This document shows, piece by piece, positions 10,075-20,910 of a stretch of 64,000 nt of DNA. This DNA is from Lycorma delicatula. Taxonomy: Eukaryota; Arthropoda; Insecta; Hemiptera; Fulgoridae. The position numbers and the translations under genes were made by a program. Positions within the stretch are counted from its first letter, which is position 1. Each line of letters opens with the position of its first letter. Below the pieces are notes generated by a model that saw only the letters and a list, made by a program, of their open reading frames with translations, was not told where the DNA came from and made no database searches. The stretch lies in the NCBI RefSeq assembly GCF_047948215.1, contig NC_134461.1, forward strand, positions 126,738,512 through 126,802,511, read 5' to 3'.

Positions 10075-12525
10075 GCAGTACTCTTACCGTACGGTTTATA
10101 ATTTCATTTTAATTTGAATAATGAAAATTATACAATAAATGAATAATTTAATTTAAAAAAAAAAAGATTTTTTTAACTCCTTACGAAAATGGTACAACTT
10201 TACGTGAAATTATATATAATAATTTAGATGTATTTTATTAGTGCTACTGTCTTATCTTGATGATTAAAAGATTTAATCATGTTTAACTGAAATAATTAAT
10301 TATATTTAAAAGAGTGTATTATTTTCTGTTTATTTACCAATAAATCTTTTCACACATAAACACCCACACGCAGAAGCTTTTTTAATGAATGAGATTCAAG
10401 ATTTAAAAAAATGCATGAATCACCTAACATTTAAATTTTATAACTCTAACTCCGTATAAAATTTAGAAATAAATTTAAAAAAGTGGTTTTATGTTATTAC
10501 ATTTAAATGTATTTTTTCTATATTATTTAAAATCTATTTTACGTAATATAAAAAGATATATAATTATATATAATATTTTAATTGTAATTATTATTTTATT
10601 TTATTATTAATTTACTAAAATAGTGTTATGTTTGTAAACAACTTTAAATCATATTATTATTTGATTTAATTTATTTAAATTAAAAATAGGTTTTTAAGAA
10701 AATTAATTTTTTTTTTTTTATTAAGTAGAACTTATTTATTTATTTGAGTAACATAGATAAAAAACAAATTTATAAAAGGGATATAAAAGCTTAATGTAAC
10801 GTATTTATAGAAAATTCTTTGCCAGATTTAGAACATAACAAAGTCAAACATAGGAATAGTATAAGTTCGTCCAGTTGGTAAAGCATCAGGTGTTAACAAG
10901 GTTGTTTTTAAAATTATTGTACTGATGAAATGTAATGTGGCGCCGGTATATTTGAAAGAAAGCAAGATGCTATATAAACAAAAAAAAAGAAAAAAAAAAT
11001 ATATATTAGATTTAGCTTCCACATAGGAATTTGAAGGGCATGTCTAGACAGAGAAGAAGAGAATCATTCGTGAAAAATAAAAGGCTTGTTGCCAAAACCG
11101 TTAAATTATTCTGTTGTGATGGTAATTGTTTTATTAAGTATAAGGTGTAGTAGTCATGTCAGGTCGGTTTTGTCGACGAGGTATACGAAATAGTAAAAAG
11201 AAGACAAGTGCAAGATCTTGAAGCGTTTGCTTTTACCGTGTATGTGTGTATGTATATGTAAAATGTGTACGTTTAAAGCAGCGACTAGTTCGGTATGACT
11301 CATAGGTGATGTTATTTGTGTCCACGTGGTTGTCGTGTCCGTAGTACGGATATAGAAGGTTCGAGCTCATCCCTAGGCCGCCGATCTCCTCTCTGTTCTT
11401 TCTTACTTCGTCGATTCAGTCTTCTGTTGTACGTACATCTGCGAGTTAATTCTTTCTTGAATTCTTCCTCCGGCTGCAGTTCTTTTCATAATACGATCGA
11501 TTTACGAATATCATATATGCGTAAAGAATAATTCACGCGTCGTATAAATCGATCTTTATATTTAATAAGCTATCGATATAACCTTTTAAACGTTACTACT
11601 ACTCGGTACTTTTCTGAATAAAACCGGTAAATTGCTTCTAAATCTTTTCATAAGATATACCGCGAACGAGTGTGGTGGTTTATAGTCGGTATACGATATA
11701 ATAATACATTATTAAGAACAGTACCTGTTCGCTTTATTATTATATACATATTTGAGATTTCACGCCAATAGAAAAGAAAATTACCATCGTCTTCAACATC
11801 AGCTGTTAGTTCATCGGCTGATTCCGTTCATAATTTCGATATTTTTCTTTCGTTTTATATTCTAAATATACGCTTCGTTATATCCCCGGTATGTTATTTA
11901 ATTTATTATTCGTAAATTAGTTTATGGAATGCTTATTTTTTTATTATTTATAATATATTTAGTTATTTTACCTTATAGAACAGTTTGAAATTTATACAAA
12001 CTATTATAAGAATTTAAATATATATATTTTAGTTGAAAATAATAAACAATTAGTTATTAGATATATTCAACAGTGTCTTATTATATATAATAAATAGAGA
12101 GAACTATTTTACATATGATTTATTGTTACGCATTATTTTATCAATTATTATTATTTTAATCATCATCTTGAATATATTTTCTTTTAATTTAAATATTTCA
12201 CGGTAAATTAATGTAATTATAATTCATATTTAATAGTAATTTTATTAATCAATATTCTTTGATTATAATAAAGTTAATATTTTTAAAAGTGTTATTTTTA
12301 TTTATTGCGATCTTTTTGCAAAAAAAAAGATTTATTAGTAATAAATAAATAGAAATTTTATTAATAATAATAATAAAAATAAATAGATGATTTTATATTT
12401 ATAGGTTATTGAATGCCTTATAATATCTTAAAATAATAAACATTCAATTTTTTTAAGTAGTTTTATTTGATCATAAATTGTTATTTTTTTATTTCCAACT
12501 TGCAAATCATTTTTTTAAATTTGAA
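10075..12525. other. Long AT-rich stretch; less AT-rich island at about 11,040-11,560
   Basis: No gene or repeat recognised in 10,075-11,040 or 11,900-12,525, which are extremely AT-rich. Between about 11,040 and 11,560 the composition is more balanced and CpG-containing (for example 11,320-11,420), without poly(A) tails or matches to the repeats seen elsewhere. It could be single-copy sequence such as a 5' untranslated exon or regulatory element, but I found no supported coding frame. Confidence 0.35.
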
Positions 12526-12924
12526 CTAATAATTTAACCAAGCTGTTTTATTTGTTCTTGTTTTTTTTTCTTTTAAATAACTTAGGAAAATCCTTAACAA
12601 CTTTAAAAACCTTTTTTTAATTTTAATTTTATCATATAACTTAATAAATATATCATTTAAATTGTTTTTGGGAGATTCAATTTGGAAATTTAGAATTATT
12701 ATAAAATATAAACTTTCTCTAACTAAAATATATGCTTCTTGTGGAAAAATATTATAATTGTAAAATAAATCTAAGAAGTTTTTTAAAATTAAATATCCTT
12801 TTTCGAGGAATTCAGGTTTGATTTTTTTTGTAAATTTAATTTTAGTTTCTATTATTAAAACGTTTTGCAATCTCTGGCAAAGTTTTAATTTTAAGGCCCA
12901 ATCGCAAGGAATTATCTGTGATGA
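12526..12924 (-). CDS. Orphan AT-rich open frame, about 130 codons, no recognised family
   Basis: The frame is open from just after a stop near 12,924 to a TAG at 12,526. There is no ATG near its start; the first usable alternative codon is TTG at 12,870, so it may be a fragment of something longer. The product is Lys/Ile/Leu/Phe/Asn-rich and looks alpha-helical, with stretches such as GYLILKNFLDLFYNY and LLRIFLSYLKEKK; no signal peptide or known motif is seen. In sequence this AT-rich an open frame of this length is rarely expected by chance, but strand composition bias (A-rich coding strand) makes that estimate weak. It could be chance, an exon, or a remnant of an AT-rich foreign genome. 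Confidence 0.25.
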   Translation of the reverse strand, partial: SSQIIPCDWALKLKLCQRLQNVLIIETKIKFTKKIKPEFLEKGYLILKNFLDLFYNYNIFPQEAYILVRESLYFIIILNFQIESPKNNLNDIFIKLYDKIKIKKRFLKLLRIFLSYLKEKKTRTNKTAWLNY

Positions 12925-13275
12925 TCATCAGACCAAATATTTTGAAAAAAGTAAAATCGAAAATGAGATTTTGAGTCATTCAGTGCAAACATAACCTTTT
13001 TGTTGAAAAAAAAAAAACAAAATGCGATTTTGAGTGATCTATTGCAATCATAAATTTCTTGGATATTATATTAGATCGTAAGAGTACATATATATATATA
13101 TATATTTTTTTTTTTTCAAAGCAGTTTTAATGGATCGAATATTTTCTTTTTTTATAGATCGGTATGGTGAGAACTAAACATACTGTCAATCAAAACGATA
13201 TTTATAAACTAAATATTAAGTTTGTACTAATTATGTGAAAATCATTTCTAGCTGATATATATTTATGTATGTAAA
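12925..13275. other. Unannotated AT-rich stretch
   Basis: Contains a short (TA)n run at 13,088-13,106. Two similar A-rich phrases with GAGATTTTGAGT and GCGATTTTGAGT (about 12,965 and 13,025) suggest a small local duplication. Nothing else seen. Confidence 0.4.
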
Positions 13276-13672
13276 ACCCATCGGGTTAGTCTTCTTTTTC
13301 TGCTTAGCCTAAGCCACTGTAAGGTATTATTTCAGAAGATGAATGAGGATGATATGTATGAATGAAAATGAAAAGTAGTTTTGTACAGTCTCAGGTGGAC
13401 CGTTCCTGAGATATGTAATCGATTAAAACCCAACCACCAAAGAACAACGGTATCCACGATGTAGCATCCACTTACCGGGTTAGTGTAGCGGTTAAACTCG
13501 TCATCACAAAATCAGCTGATTTTCGAAGTTTAGAGTTCTAAGGTTCGATTCCTCGTAAAAGCAGTTGCTTTTATATGGATTTGAATTCCAGACTGTGGAT
13601 ACTGGTGCTCTTTGGTGGTTAGGTTTTAATTAATCGCTCGTTTCAGGACTGTTCGACCTGAGTTTGTTACAG
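13276..13672 (+). mobile_element. SINE-1 copy (plus strand), interrupted by another SINE-1
   Basis: The head begins near 13,276 (ACCCATCGGGTTAGT), is interrupted at 13,290, and resumes at 13,476 with CGGGTTAGTGTAGCGG. The body then runs to about 13,672, ending in a short variant of the 3' region (GAGTTTGTTAC) also seen in the copy at 28.5 kb. The 9-bp CGGGTTAGT is present on both sides of the insert (13,282-13,290 and 13,476-13,484) and is the TSD of the inner SINE. Head details (TAGCGGTTAAACTCGTCAT) mark a subfamily distinct from the copies at 0.6 and 9.8 kb. Confidence 0.8.
13291..13475 (-). mobile_element. SINE-1 copy, 5'-truncated, nested in another SINE-1
   Basis: Minus-strand body and 3' tail only; the tRNA-like head is missing, consistent with 5' truncation during reverse transcription. 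It splits the plus-strand SINE described above and is flanked by the 9-bp duplication CGGGTTAGT. The pair makes an imperfect inverted arrangement of SINE bodies. Confidence 0.8.
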
Positions 13673-13766
13673 AAGACTGCGTGTTTATCGGTACATTTGC
13701 CCTTAAATTGTACTACATCTACAGCTAAGTCAGGCGTGGCAAGTTGGTAGCAGTAATTGTATTTGC

Positions 13767-13768
<2 letters not shown>

Positions 13769-13864
<96 letters not shown>

Positions 13865-13903
13865 ACGCACACGCACACGCACACGCACACCCACACAAAC
13901 ACC
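13769..13903. repeat. (CA)n microsatellite grading into (GCACAC)n
   Basis: A long uninterrupted CA run, followed by a GCACAC hexamer variant from about 13,855. Both strands are open through it (apparent frames of 75 and 110 codons), which is an artefact of the repeat. Confidence 0.95.
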
Positions 13904-14524
13904 CAGACCCGGCAGTAGATGGAAAACCGGTTGGAGAAATATATATATGTATTAAATCGCAAATGATGTGAGCATTTTAAAATATTATAAAAATCGTAAG
14001 CAATTTTATTTAAAAATTTAACTTTTGAAATTTATCAAAATATTAATTATATAAAAAAAACAAATATTAGTTATTCATTATTCAGATAGGTCTGCAGTTT
14101 TTATATTTACAAGATATTTAAATCTTCAAGAATTTAATCTTAACCTGTAATATTTGTAGTATTAATTTAAATAATTTTAATAGAATTTTACAAATTTACA
14201 TTACGAATGTAAAATTCGTGCAATTTAATTTTTTTTTAATTATTAACATACGTCGGTCTTAATATTTACAAACGATTATTTAAACGTGTTATTTACAAAC
14301 GTCGTATTTTTTAAAACGATTATTATAAATATGACAAAGTAGTTTGATTATATTTACAAACCTTTGAATGATATATATTTGTTTATACATCTGAATGTCG
14401 CAGACTTAATACTTGTAATTTGTGTTTTTTTTTTTTTAATTTAATTTTGTGAGACCATAATTTTCTTTAAGGAATGACTGTTATTTAGTAATGAATGAAT
14501 AGATTATGTTTTAATAAATCATGT

Positions 14525-14620
<96 letters not shown>

Positions 14621-15277
14621 AAGTATCGTAATTAATTTACACCTTCATTTTTTCATTCAGGTATCAATTTCTTTTTAATAGATATGATTTTTCATTTTTT
14701 CTTTATGTGTATGTGTAAGTTCTGAAATTTCTAATCGCGCCTACTTTGACAAAGAATTAGGTATTTTCTAACGTACAAATTTTTGTGATTACCTAATGAT
14801 TATAATTCCATTGATATGCAAGTGATAATAATAATAATAATCAGAGTTGTTTTTCTGAAAGTAATCATGTTAATTGTACACCCAGTCTAAGTGGAAAACG
14901 GAGGGAAAGTTTTGTGCTTGTAGAACTAAATATCATTTGTATTTTAATGGGCTTTGTTTGTAGAAACTGTAAACCTTTGTTAACCGTTTGTTGTAACGTA
15001 ATTTACCTCGGTGAAGAAGGAAACCGTTTCGTTACTTATTTTATTTAGTAAGCCTGGCGTAGAATGCTTGTCATTCTTGGAGATTAATGTATTTTTTTTA
15101 GTAGTTACTTATGATTTGTTTTAGGTTGCTTACAACTATATTATTATGATAGTAATACAGTTATTATCATTTTGTCTTTTATTTGTATATATGTTTTTTC
15201 TTTTTCTTTTTTTAATCTCTTTGGGCCATGATGGAGCTTACTTATTGTTCACTAGTTCAGATTGCAACATAAAGATT
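13904..15277. other. AT-rich stretch with compound microsatellite
   Basis: The only structure is the TA/GT microsatellite at 14,529-14,618 and a short (AAT)n at about 14,826-14,841. No gene or shared repeat was recognised. Confidence 0.5.
14529..14618. repeat. Compound (TA)n(GT)n microsatellite
   Basis: About 62 bp of TA followed directly by 28 bp of GT. Confidence 0.95.
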
Positions 15278-15935
15278 TTTTTTTCTTCAGTCATTTGACT
15301 GTTTTGCTGCAGCTCTCCAAGATTCCCTAACTAGTGCTGGTCGTTTCATACCCCCCCCTACATCCTACATCCCTGACAATTTGTTTTACATATTCCAAAC
15401 GTTGCCTGCCTGCACAATTTTTTCCTTCTACCTGTCCCTCCATATTAAAGCAACTATTCCAGGATGCCTTAGTATGTGGCCTATAAGTCTGTCTCTTCTT
15501 TTAACTATATTTTTTCAAATGCTTCTTTCTTCATCGATTTGCCGCCTCTTCATTTGTCACTTTATCCACCCATCTGATTTTTAACATTTTCCTATAGCAC
15601 CGCATTTCAAAAGCTTCTAATCTTTTCTTCTCACGTATTCCGATCGTCGCAAGTTTCACTTCCATATAAAGCGAGGCTCCAAAAATATACTTTCAAAAAT
15701 CTTTTCCTGACGTTTAAATTAATTTTTGATGTAACAAATTATATTTCTGACTGAAGGTTCGTTTCGCCTGTGATATTAGGCATTTTATATCGCTCCTGCT
15801 TCGTCCATTTTTAGTAATTCTACTTCCCAAATAACAAAATTCTTCTACCTTCTCTTCCTATTTTTACGTTTAGTTGTCCATCTTCGTTATTTCTACCTAC
15901 ATTTCATAACTTTCGTTTTGTACTTGTTTTTTGTT
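15278..15935 (-). mobile_element. LINE-A copy 1, 5'-truncated and decayed
   Basis: The minus strand carries the last 200 or so codons of the LINE-A polyprotein, including a VDKVTNEE-like block and the terminal ASNQSND-like tail found in better copies at 39.6 and 53.4 kb. There are several stops and frameshifts. The 3' end (left) abuts a poly(T) run at about 15,279-15,287, i.e. a poly(A) tail on the minus strand. More diverged than the other LINE-A copies, so an older insertion. A plus-strand frame at 15,381-15,584 is only its antisense. Confidence 0.85.
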
Positions 15936-16914
15936 ATGGGGTACGTAAACATTAGGAATTATAAAAATATATCTATATTGTAGTGATGAGTGTTAGTATG
16001 CTCACCGAAATTTCTAATCGCCTATTATTTTATAAGATGCTTAGAGAAGTTTTAATCCCTATTTTTATCAAGAAATGTTTATTTGATTATTATTTGTGGT
16101 TATTTCCTTTTCCTGTATAGTTAATTACGTTTATAACTGTCGTACTGAATATTAAGTAGCATTCGTATTAATACATTTTAATAGCAATAAATGTTTGTTA
16201 TTACTTCATTCTCGATTTAATAATAATAATAATAATAATAATACAATTAGCTTTATATTTTTTATTATTAAAATTTTGATTGTAGTATTTTATCTGAAAA
16301 TACATTTTATTCATCAGCATGCGTGTGTTTTTTTTTTTAACTGTATTCAGTTCAGTTCGTTGTATTTAATTTATGAAGAAATTGATAATAATAAAAAACT
16401 TAAAGTTTGAGATTTCAATTTATATTTGTTTATATATTACATAAATAAACATAAATCGTGACTGGAATTTATTATGGTACGTGTATTATATTAATATTAA
16501 AATTTTAATTGATGTACGTACTATTTATCGAAAATCGTGAATCAGATTTACTCTTGCTAATGCATTTACTCTACTTATGTATTTTTTTGATCGTTGTATG
16601 TTCATAAATTGATTAAAATGAGAGCAATTTATTTTAACTTAGTATCTATACAGGAAGTAAATAAATGTACTTATCGGCTTTTTATATGAAGTAGCGAAAA
16701 TACAGGTCATTACCTCGTTTTCGTTTCGATTAACAGACTATACTGTATGTATTTGTTCATATATATTATTATCTATACAATATTTCTTTACATCCTACTC
16801 TTTTCTTTAGTAAATAATTAAAAAAAAACCTTATTAATAATATATTATTTTAAGTACTGTACATTCGTATTTTTACTTTCTCAGCTATTATAGCTATGCT
16901 GCTGCATTAGCATA
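15936..16914. other. AT-rich stretch with (AAT)n microsatellite
   Basis: An (AAT)n run lies at 16,217-16,243. The open frame 16,195-16,410 reads through it (poly-Asn) and is not credible. Nothing else seen. Confidence 0.5.
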
Positions 16915-17560
16915 ACTATATAAGGAAAAATAGCGATCGAAGAAAATTTTAGGTATCGAGATTTTTGCAAATATCTACGTTTCAAGATCTTCATATTAAA
17001 AAAAAAAATAAAATAAAAAAGTGATTACACGCGTACGTACGTTTGTTGGCCTACATTTTGACTAATACTGGCTCAACATAATCTCTTCGATGATGGCACA
17101 CAAAACGTTTATATATGTGGCATTACTTCTGGACAAAATTAAAAAAGGGACGAATAGTTTTTGCCATTTATAATTTTGAGCTTTTGTACATTGGTATGTA
17201 GAAAATTTAATTTTAATTTAATCGTTTAGTACGATGGAAATACTCATTAATTTTTTTTAAATTCCAAAATTCTAAGTCTGTCGGAATTAGGGATGGGAGA
17301 GATATTAAATATTGATCAAAAGAGTTGAAATTTACCACAAAAGTTTGCCTAAATATATATATATCATCAATAGGGGATATATATTTTTGTTGCCTTAATT
17401 ATATCATTATTATTGATTATAAGATGATATTTAGTTGTTGAATAATATTACCTGGAATTGGACTCTTCTTATTGAAGTAAATAATTGTTCCAATAAATAC
17501 ATTTTTAAACCTCCAAAAACAAAAGCAAAGGGTCTGAATAGAACCCGTATATAGAATATA
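16915..17560 (+). repeat. Rep-C copy 2, unclassified interspersed repeat
   Basis: Collinear with 5925-6480 in the same orientation (blocks listed there). It is non-coding. CGCGTACGTACGTTTGTTGGCCT near 17,029-17,051 is shared only in part with copy 1, which has a shorter ACGCGTGTTGGCCT. Confidence 0.5.
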
Positions 17561-17974
17561 ATTTTTTTTAAACTAGATTGAAAATCCAATTCTATTTATT
17601 ATTAATGACGAAAAGAAGGGAACTTTTTTGAAAAAAGGGAGTCCCTGAATCATGAATTAAGAATTTCTAAGAATCGTTTTATAATTTCTGATATTTTATT
17701 TATTATTCAAATTGAGGGTGTTATTAAAAATGTTATGAGGTAGTTGTTGAACAAAAAGGTCATCAAATGGGACTAAAATGTTTGTAATAAAAATTTATAT
17801 TTTGTTCGCAGTTACACTTTTAATAGTATATAATTGTTAAGGAAAAACATTTTATACAGTGGCCAAATCGGACCCAAACTGTTTAATGAACATTTTGGTC
17901 TCTTTCCTAATTGAACTCTAAATATTGCAAAATTTGGCTATTAATATTAAAACGTCTTTGGTGTATTTGAAATA
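17561..17974. other. Unannotated AT-rich stretch
   Basis: No gene or shared repeat recognised. Confidence 0.4.
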
Positions 17975-18883
17975 ATTCAAAAAGGATTTTACAAATTTAA
18001 AAGCATATAAAAATTTATTGAGATAACTTACAGATTCGGTTGAGATCTCATTCCCTAGAAAAACACATAGAGTTTGTCACCCAGCAATCACTTTGGTACG
18101 ACATTGCTTTCATTCGTAATACGCCATACATACCACCTGATTTCATTCGACTGTAGCCAGCAAGTCGGGCGTTATCTTTGCAGCTGCGGCGTTAATTTGA
18201 CGTCTTATATCAAGTAATCTAAGGCGTTAATCTAAGAAGTCTTAGATTCGGTAGTGACCGTCCGACTAGGCACACAATTTACTCTTGACGCCAAACCTTC
18301 GTCGAGACAGATTGTTTTTCTTCCAGACAGAAGAGCCCGTTCTTCTTCCAGGAAGTATTAGTGCATGGTATCGTTTACCTAGACATTCTTCAAAATTTTC
18401 TCAGTTAGATGATGATGACCAAGATGGAGACCATTACTATCAGCGAAATGGGGCTCCACCTCAATACCACCTAAAAGTCCGAGATTTTCTTGATACTTGA
18501 TTCCCAGATCTGTGGATTGGTCATGAAGGTCCAAATCCATGGCCATCTCGCTCTCCAGATTTGACCCCACAAGAGTTTTTCTTGTGGGGTTTCATTAAAG
18601 GTCGGTTTTATATACTGCCTTTGTCTGCTGATCTTGTTGATCTAAGACTACAAATTAACGCCGCAGCTGCAGAGATAACGCCCGATTTGCTGGCTACAAT
18701 CTCGAATGAAATGGACTTCAGGTTGGATGTATGTCACATTAAAAATGAAATTTATATCGAACCGAAGTGAATGTTGGTGTCAAACTTTATCTATTTTTCT
18801 ATGAAATGAGACCTCAACCGAATCTGTAAGTTATCTCAAAAAATTTTTATATGCTTTTAAATTTATGATGGTCTTTTTTGAAT
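17975..18883. mobile_element. Fold-back DNA transposon built from a transposase gene fragment
   Basis: Two long imperfect inverted arms (17,975-18,213 and 18,636-18,883, each about 240-250 bp) flank a single-copy centre. The outer 75 bp are strongly conserved between the arms (for example GAGATAACTTACAGATTCGG against its reverse complement near 18,820). The inner part of the right arm encodes the C-terminus of a transposase; the left arm is an inverted copy of that same coding segment. One gene end has therefore been duplicated in inverted orientation to make the left arm. Non-autonomous. Confidence 0.85.
18285..18770 (+). pseudogene. Transposase C-terminal fragment (DUF4817/DDE type), broken
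   Basis: The plus strand gives QRNGAPPQYHLKVRDFLDT (the second catalytic D of the family QDGAP motif is replaced by N), a stop, then WIGHEGPNPWPSRSPDLTPQ and EFFLWGFIKGRFY, then a helical C-terminal tail ending about 18,770. The order and the SPDLTP.(D/E)FFLWG block identify an IS630/Tc1-mariner-type DDE domain of the DUF4817-associated group common in insects. The N-terminal DNA-binding region and the first acidic residue are absent. Not functional. Confidence 0.8.
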
Positions 18884-20004
18884 CGCCCGGAAAAAATCAG
18901 TCGATTGCGAAACCAGGAAAGTTATCCAATCCTTTGCCGGTTTTTCTTCTATTTTAATAATTTTATGTCTAGTTGAGTAGGTTAATGCCTTTTGGCTTTT
19001 TAGGTAATTTTTTTAAAGATAATATTGATTATTTTATTCAATATAAATAGTTTATTATTGACAATGGTAGGTAATCTGCCAACTGAACCTGCTCTTGATT
19101 AATAAAATGTTATATATTAATTTATTAATAATAATCGATAATTGCTAATTTATAACTGTGTAAAAATGATATCCAGTTTCGTTTTTTTTTAGACTAAATC
19201 AGTAAATTTATTTATAAATTATTAAACTTTTTTACTTGCAGCTACTTGACGCCCTTTGATATTCCAGTTGGTTTCAATTAATAACATGCATTTCGAAGCA
19301 AAAGATACATTTTCATATAGCTAAAAATTCACATAATTTAAATTAAATTTAAATTCACATATTTAAATTATAAGTATGTTATCAGATACGGATACATTTA
19401 CCGTATTTTAAGAATTCATTTTTCTTAATAAAAATGAATTAATTAATAAATTTCGCGGTAATTGCTTACCAGTAATTTTTTATAATTTCAATATTTTTTT
19501 AACGTTTATTTCTTTCATGTAGTTTATTTATTTTAAATATGACGCCGTCTTTATCAGATAAATATTTCTTAACGTTCATCCCACTTATAATTTTTTCTTT
19601 AGTTAATGATGAAATTTATTTTAACAATCGATATCAAATGAAATTTCTAGTTTTCATTTCTATAAATAAAAAATGTTTATAATTTATAAATTCTTGAAAC
19701 CATTTTTGATTGAGAAAGATTAATACAGCAAGTCAATTACAGTGTGATTAGAAAACAATATATGTAGTACAACAAATAAATGTTTTATGTTATAGTCATA
19801 TTTCATTACTTAAGTTTATATAATTTTACTTATTAACTTAATAAACGATTTATAGTATCATTTTATGTTACCTGGAAGAAACTGTAATTATCACCCAACT
19901 AACTTGTTCAAAATAGAAATTAAAATAAAAAAATAAAATCGATGATTTGATAGTTTAGGTTTGATAATGTATATACAAAATGTTAACAAATCATGAGAAT
20001 CCTT
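18884..20004. other. Unannotated AT-rich stretch
   Basis: No gene or shared repeat recognised. Confidence 0.4.
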
Positions 20005-20330
20005 AAATAACTTTTAAGGTTAACATAGAAAAATGAAATTTTTTTTAGGAGCAATGTTCTACCTCGAAACGACAAATTTTTCGGTATTCACCACACCGCA
20101 TCCAGGAGATCCCCGTAGCGGGATAACTCAAAAATTTTAAATTAAAAATGTAGGATTGTGACATTATTTTTAAAGCATTAAGATAAACATATTGAAGTAA
20201 AAAAAAAACTTCATACTACGACAACTTAAACCAAAATTGTGGCCATTAAACGTTTTTGACAACCATTAAGCATTTTATTAATGCCCTACAACACACCCCA
20301 AATACTGGTCTAATACCAAAAGATTTTTAG
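20005..20330 (+). repeat. Rep-B copy 1, unclassified interspersed repeat
   Basis: Begins with CCTTAAATAACTTTTAAGG-like sequence and a TAGAAAAATGAAATTT block, and contains a later GTGGCCATTAAACGTTTTTG-like block. The same order of blocks is seen at 32,760-33,130 and, for the later part, at 40,850-41,330. Non-coding; ends undefined. Confidence 0.4.
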
Positions 20331-20695
20331 GTAGGTGAAACCGAGGTGTTCCTACTGCTAAGAAGCAGATTCTGTGGAAGGCACATTCTTCGACTGTGGC
20401 AGGTAGGCAGAGCAGAGGCTGCAGTGTAATACGACAGTAGGTTCGTTGAATGTCGAAAATCTAATAGATAAGCTGCTGCATAGTAAGGCGTCATGGTGGG
20501 CGATAGCCACCATGAGCAAAGAAATTATGCGGACGAAGACTGTGGAGGAGAGACAACAACATTAGATGTTTTCTGGGCGGATTTGAAGGAGATAACTGGG
20601 GTACGCTAGTGATGGCCGCTGCTGGTGAGATGTCCAGGACTTTCCGAACCATCTGAAGAAGTCCCACAAGATTACAGCATGCCCGTGAGTTATGT
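20331..20695. other. Less AT-rich segment of unknown origin
   Basis: Composition rises well above the flanks and includes purine-rich and GC-rich tracts (for example 20,510-20,640). Both strands lack a convincing frame; the longest is 69 codons on the minus strand (20,491-20,700). It contains a short inverted repeat, ATGGTGGGCGATAGCCACCAT (20,492-20,512). It could be a decayed transposon coding region. Confidence 0.3.
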
Positions 20696-20699
20696 CGCA

Positions 20700-20910
20700 A
20701 GGCAAGTATCAGGTCAAATCCTTGTAAATGCAGATACTTTTATGTGGATTTGAATACTAGATTGTGGATACCGGTATTCTTTGTCGGTTGGGTTTTAATT
20801 AACCACACATCTCAGGAACGGTCCACCTGAAACTGTACAAGACTATACTTTCATATATATCATCCTATCAAGTAATACCTTACGGTGGTTCCGGAGAAAA
20901 GAGAGCGAGA
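20700..20910 (+). mobile_element. SINE-1 copy, head degenerate
   Basis: The body from the box B-like CAAATCCTTGTAAA through GGATACCGGTATTCTTTG to the GGTGGTTCCGGAG-like 3' region is clear. The tRNA-like head is lost or too diverged to align. No TSD found. Confidence 0.75.

Noticed and set aside
13630..13971. Open frames of 75-110 codons on both strands with Thr-His or Cys-Val repeats
   Set aside because: They are produced by the CA microsatellite, which has no stops in any frame.
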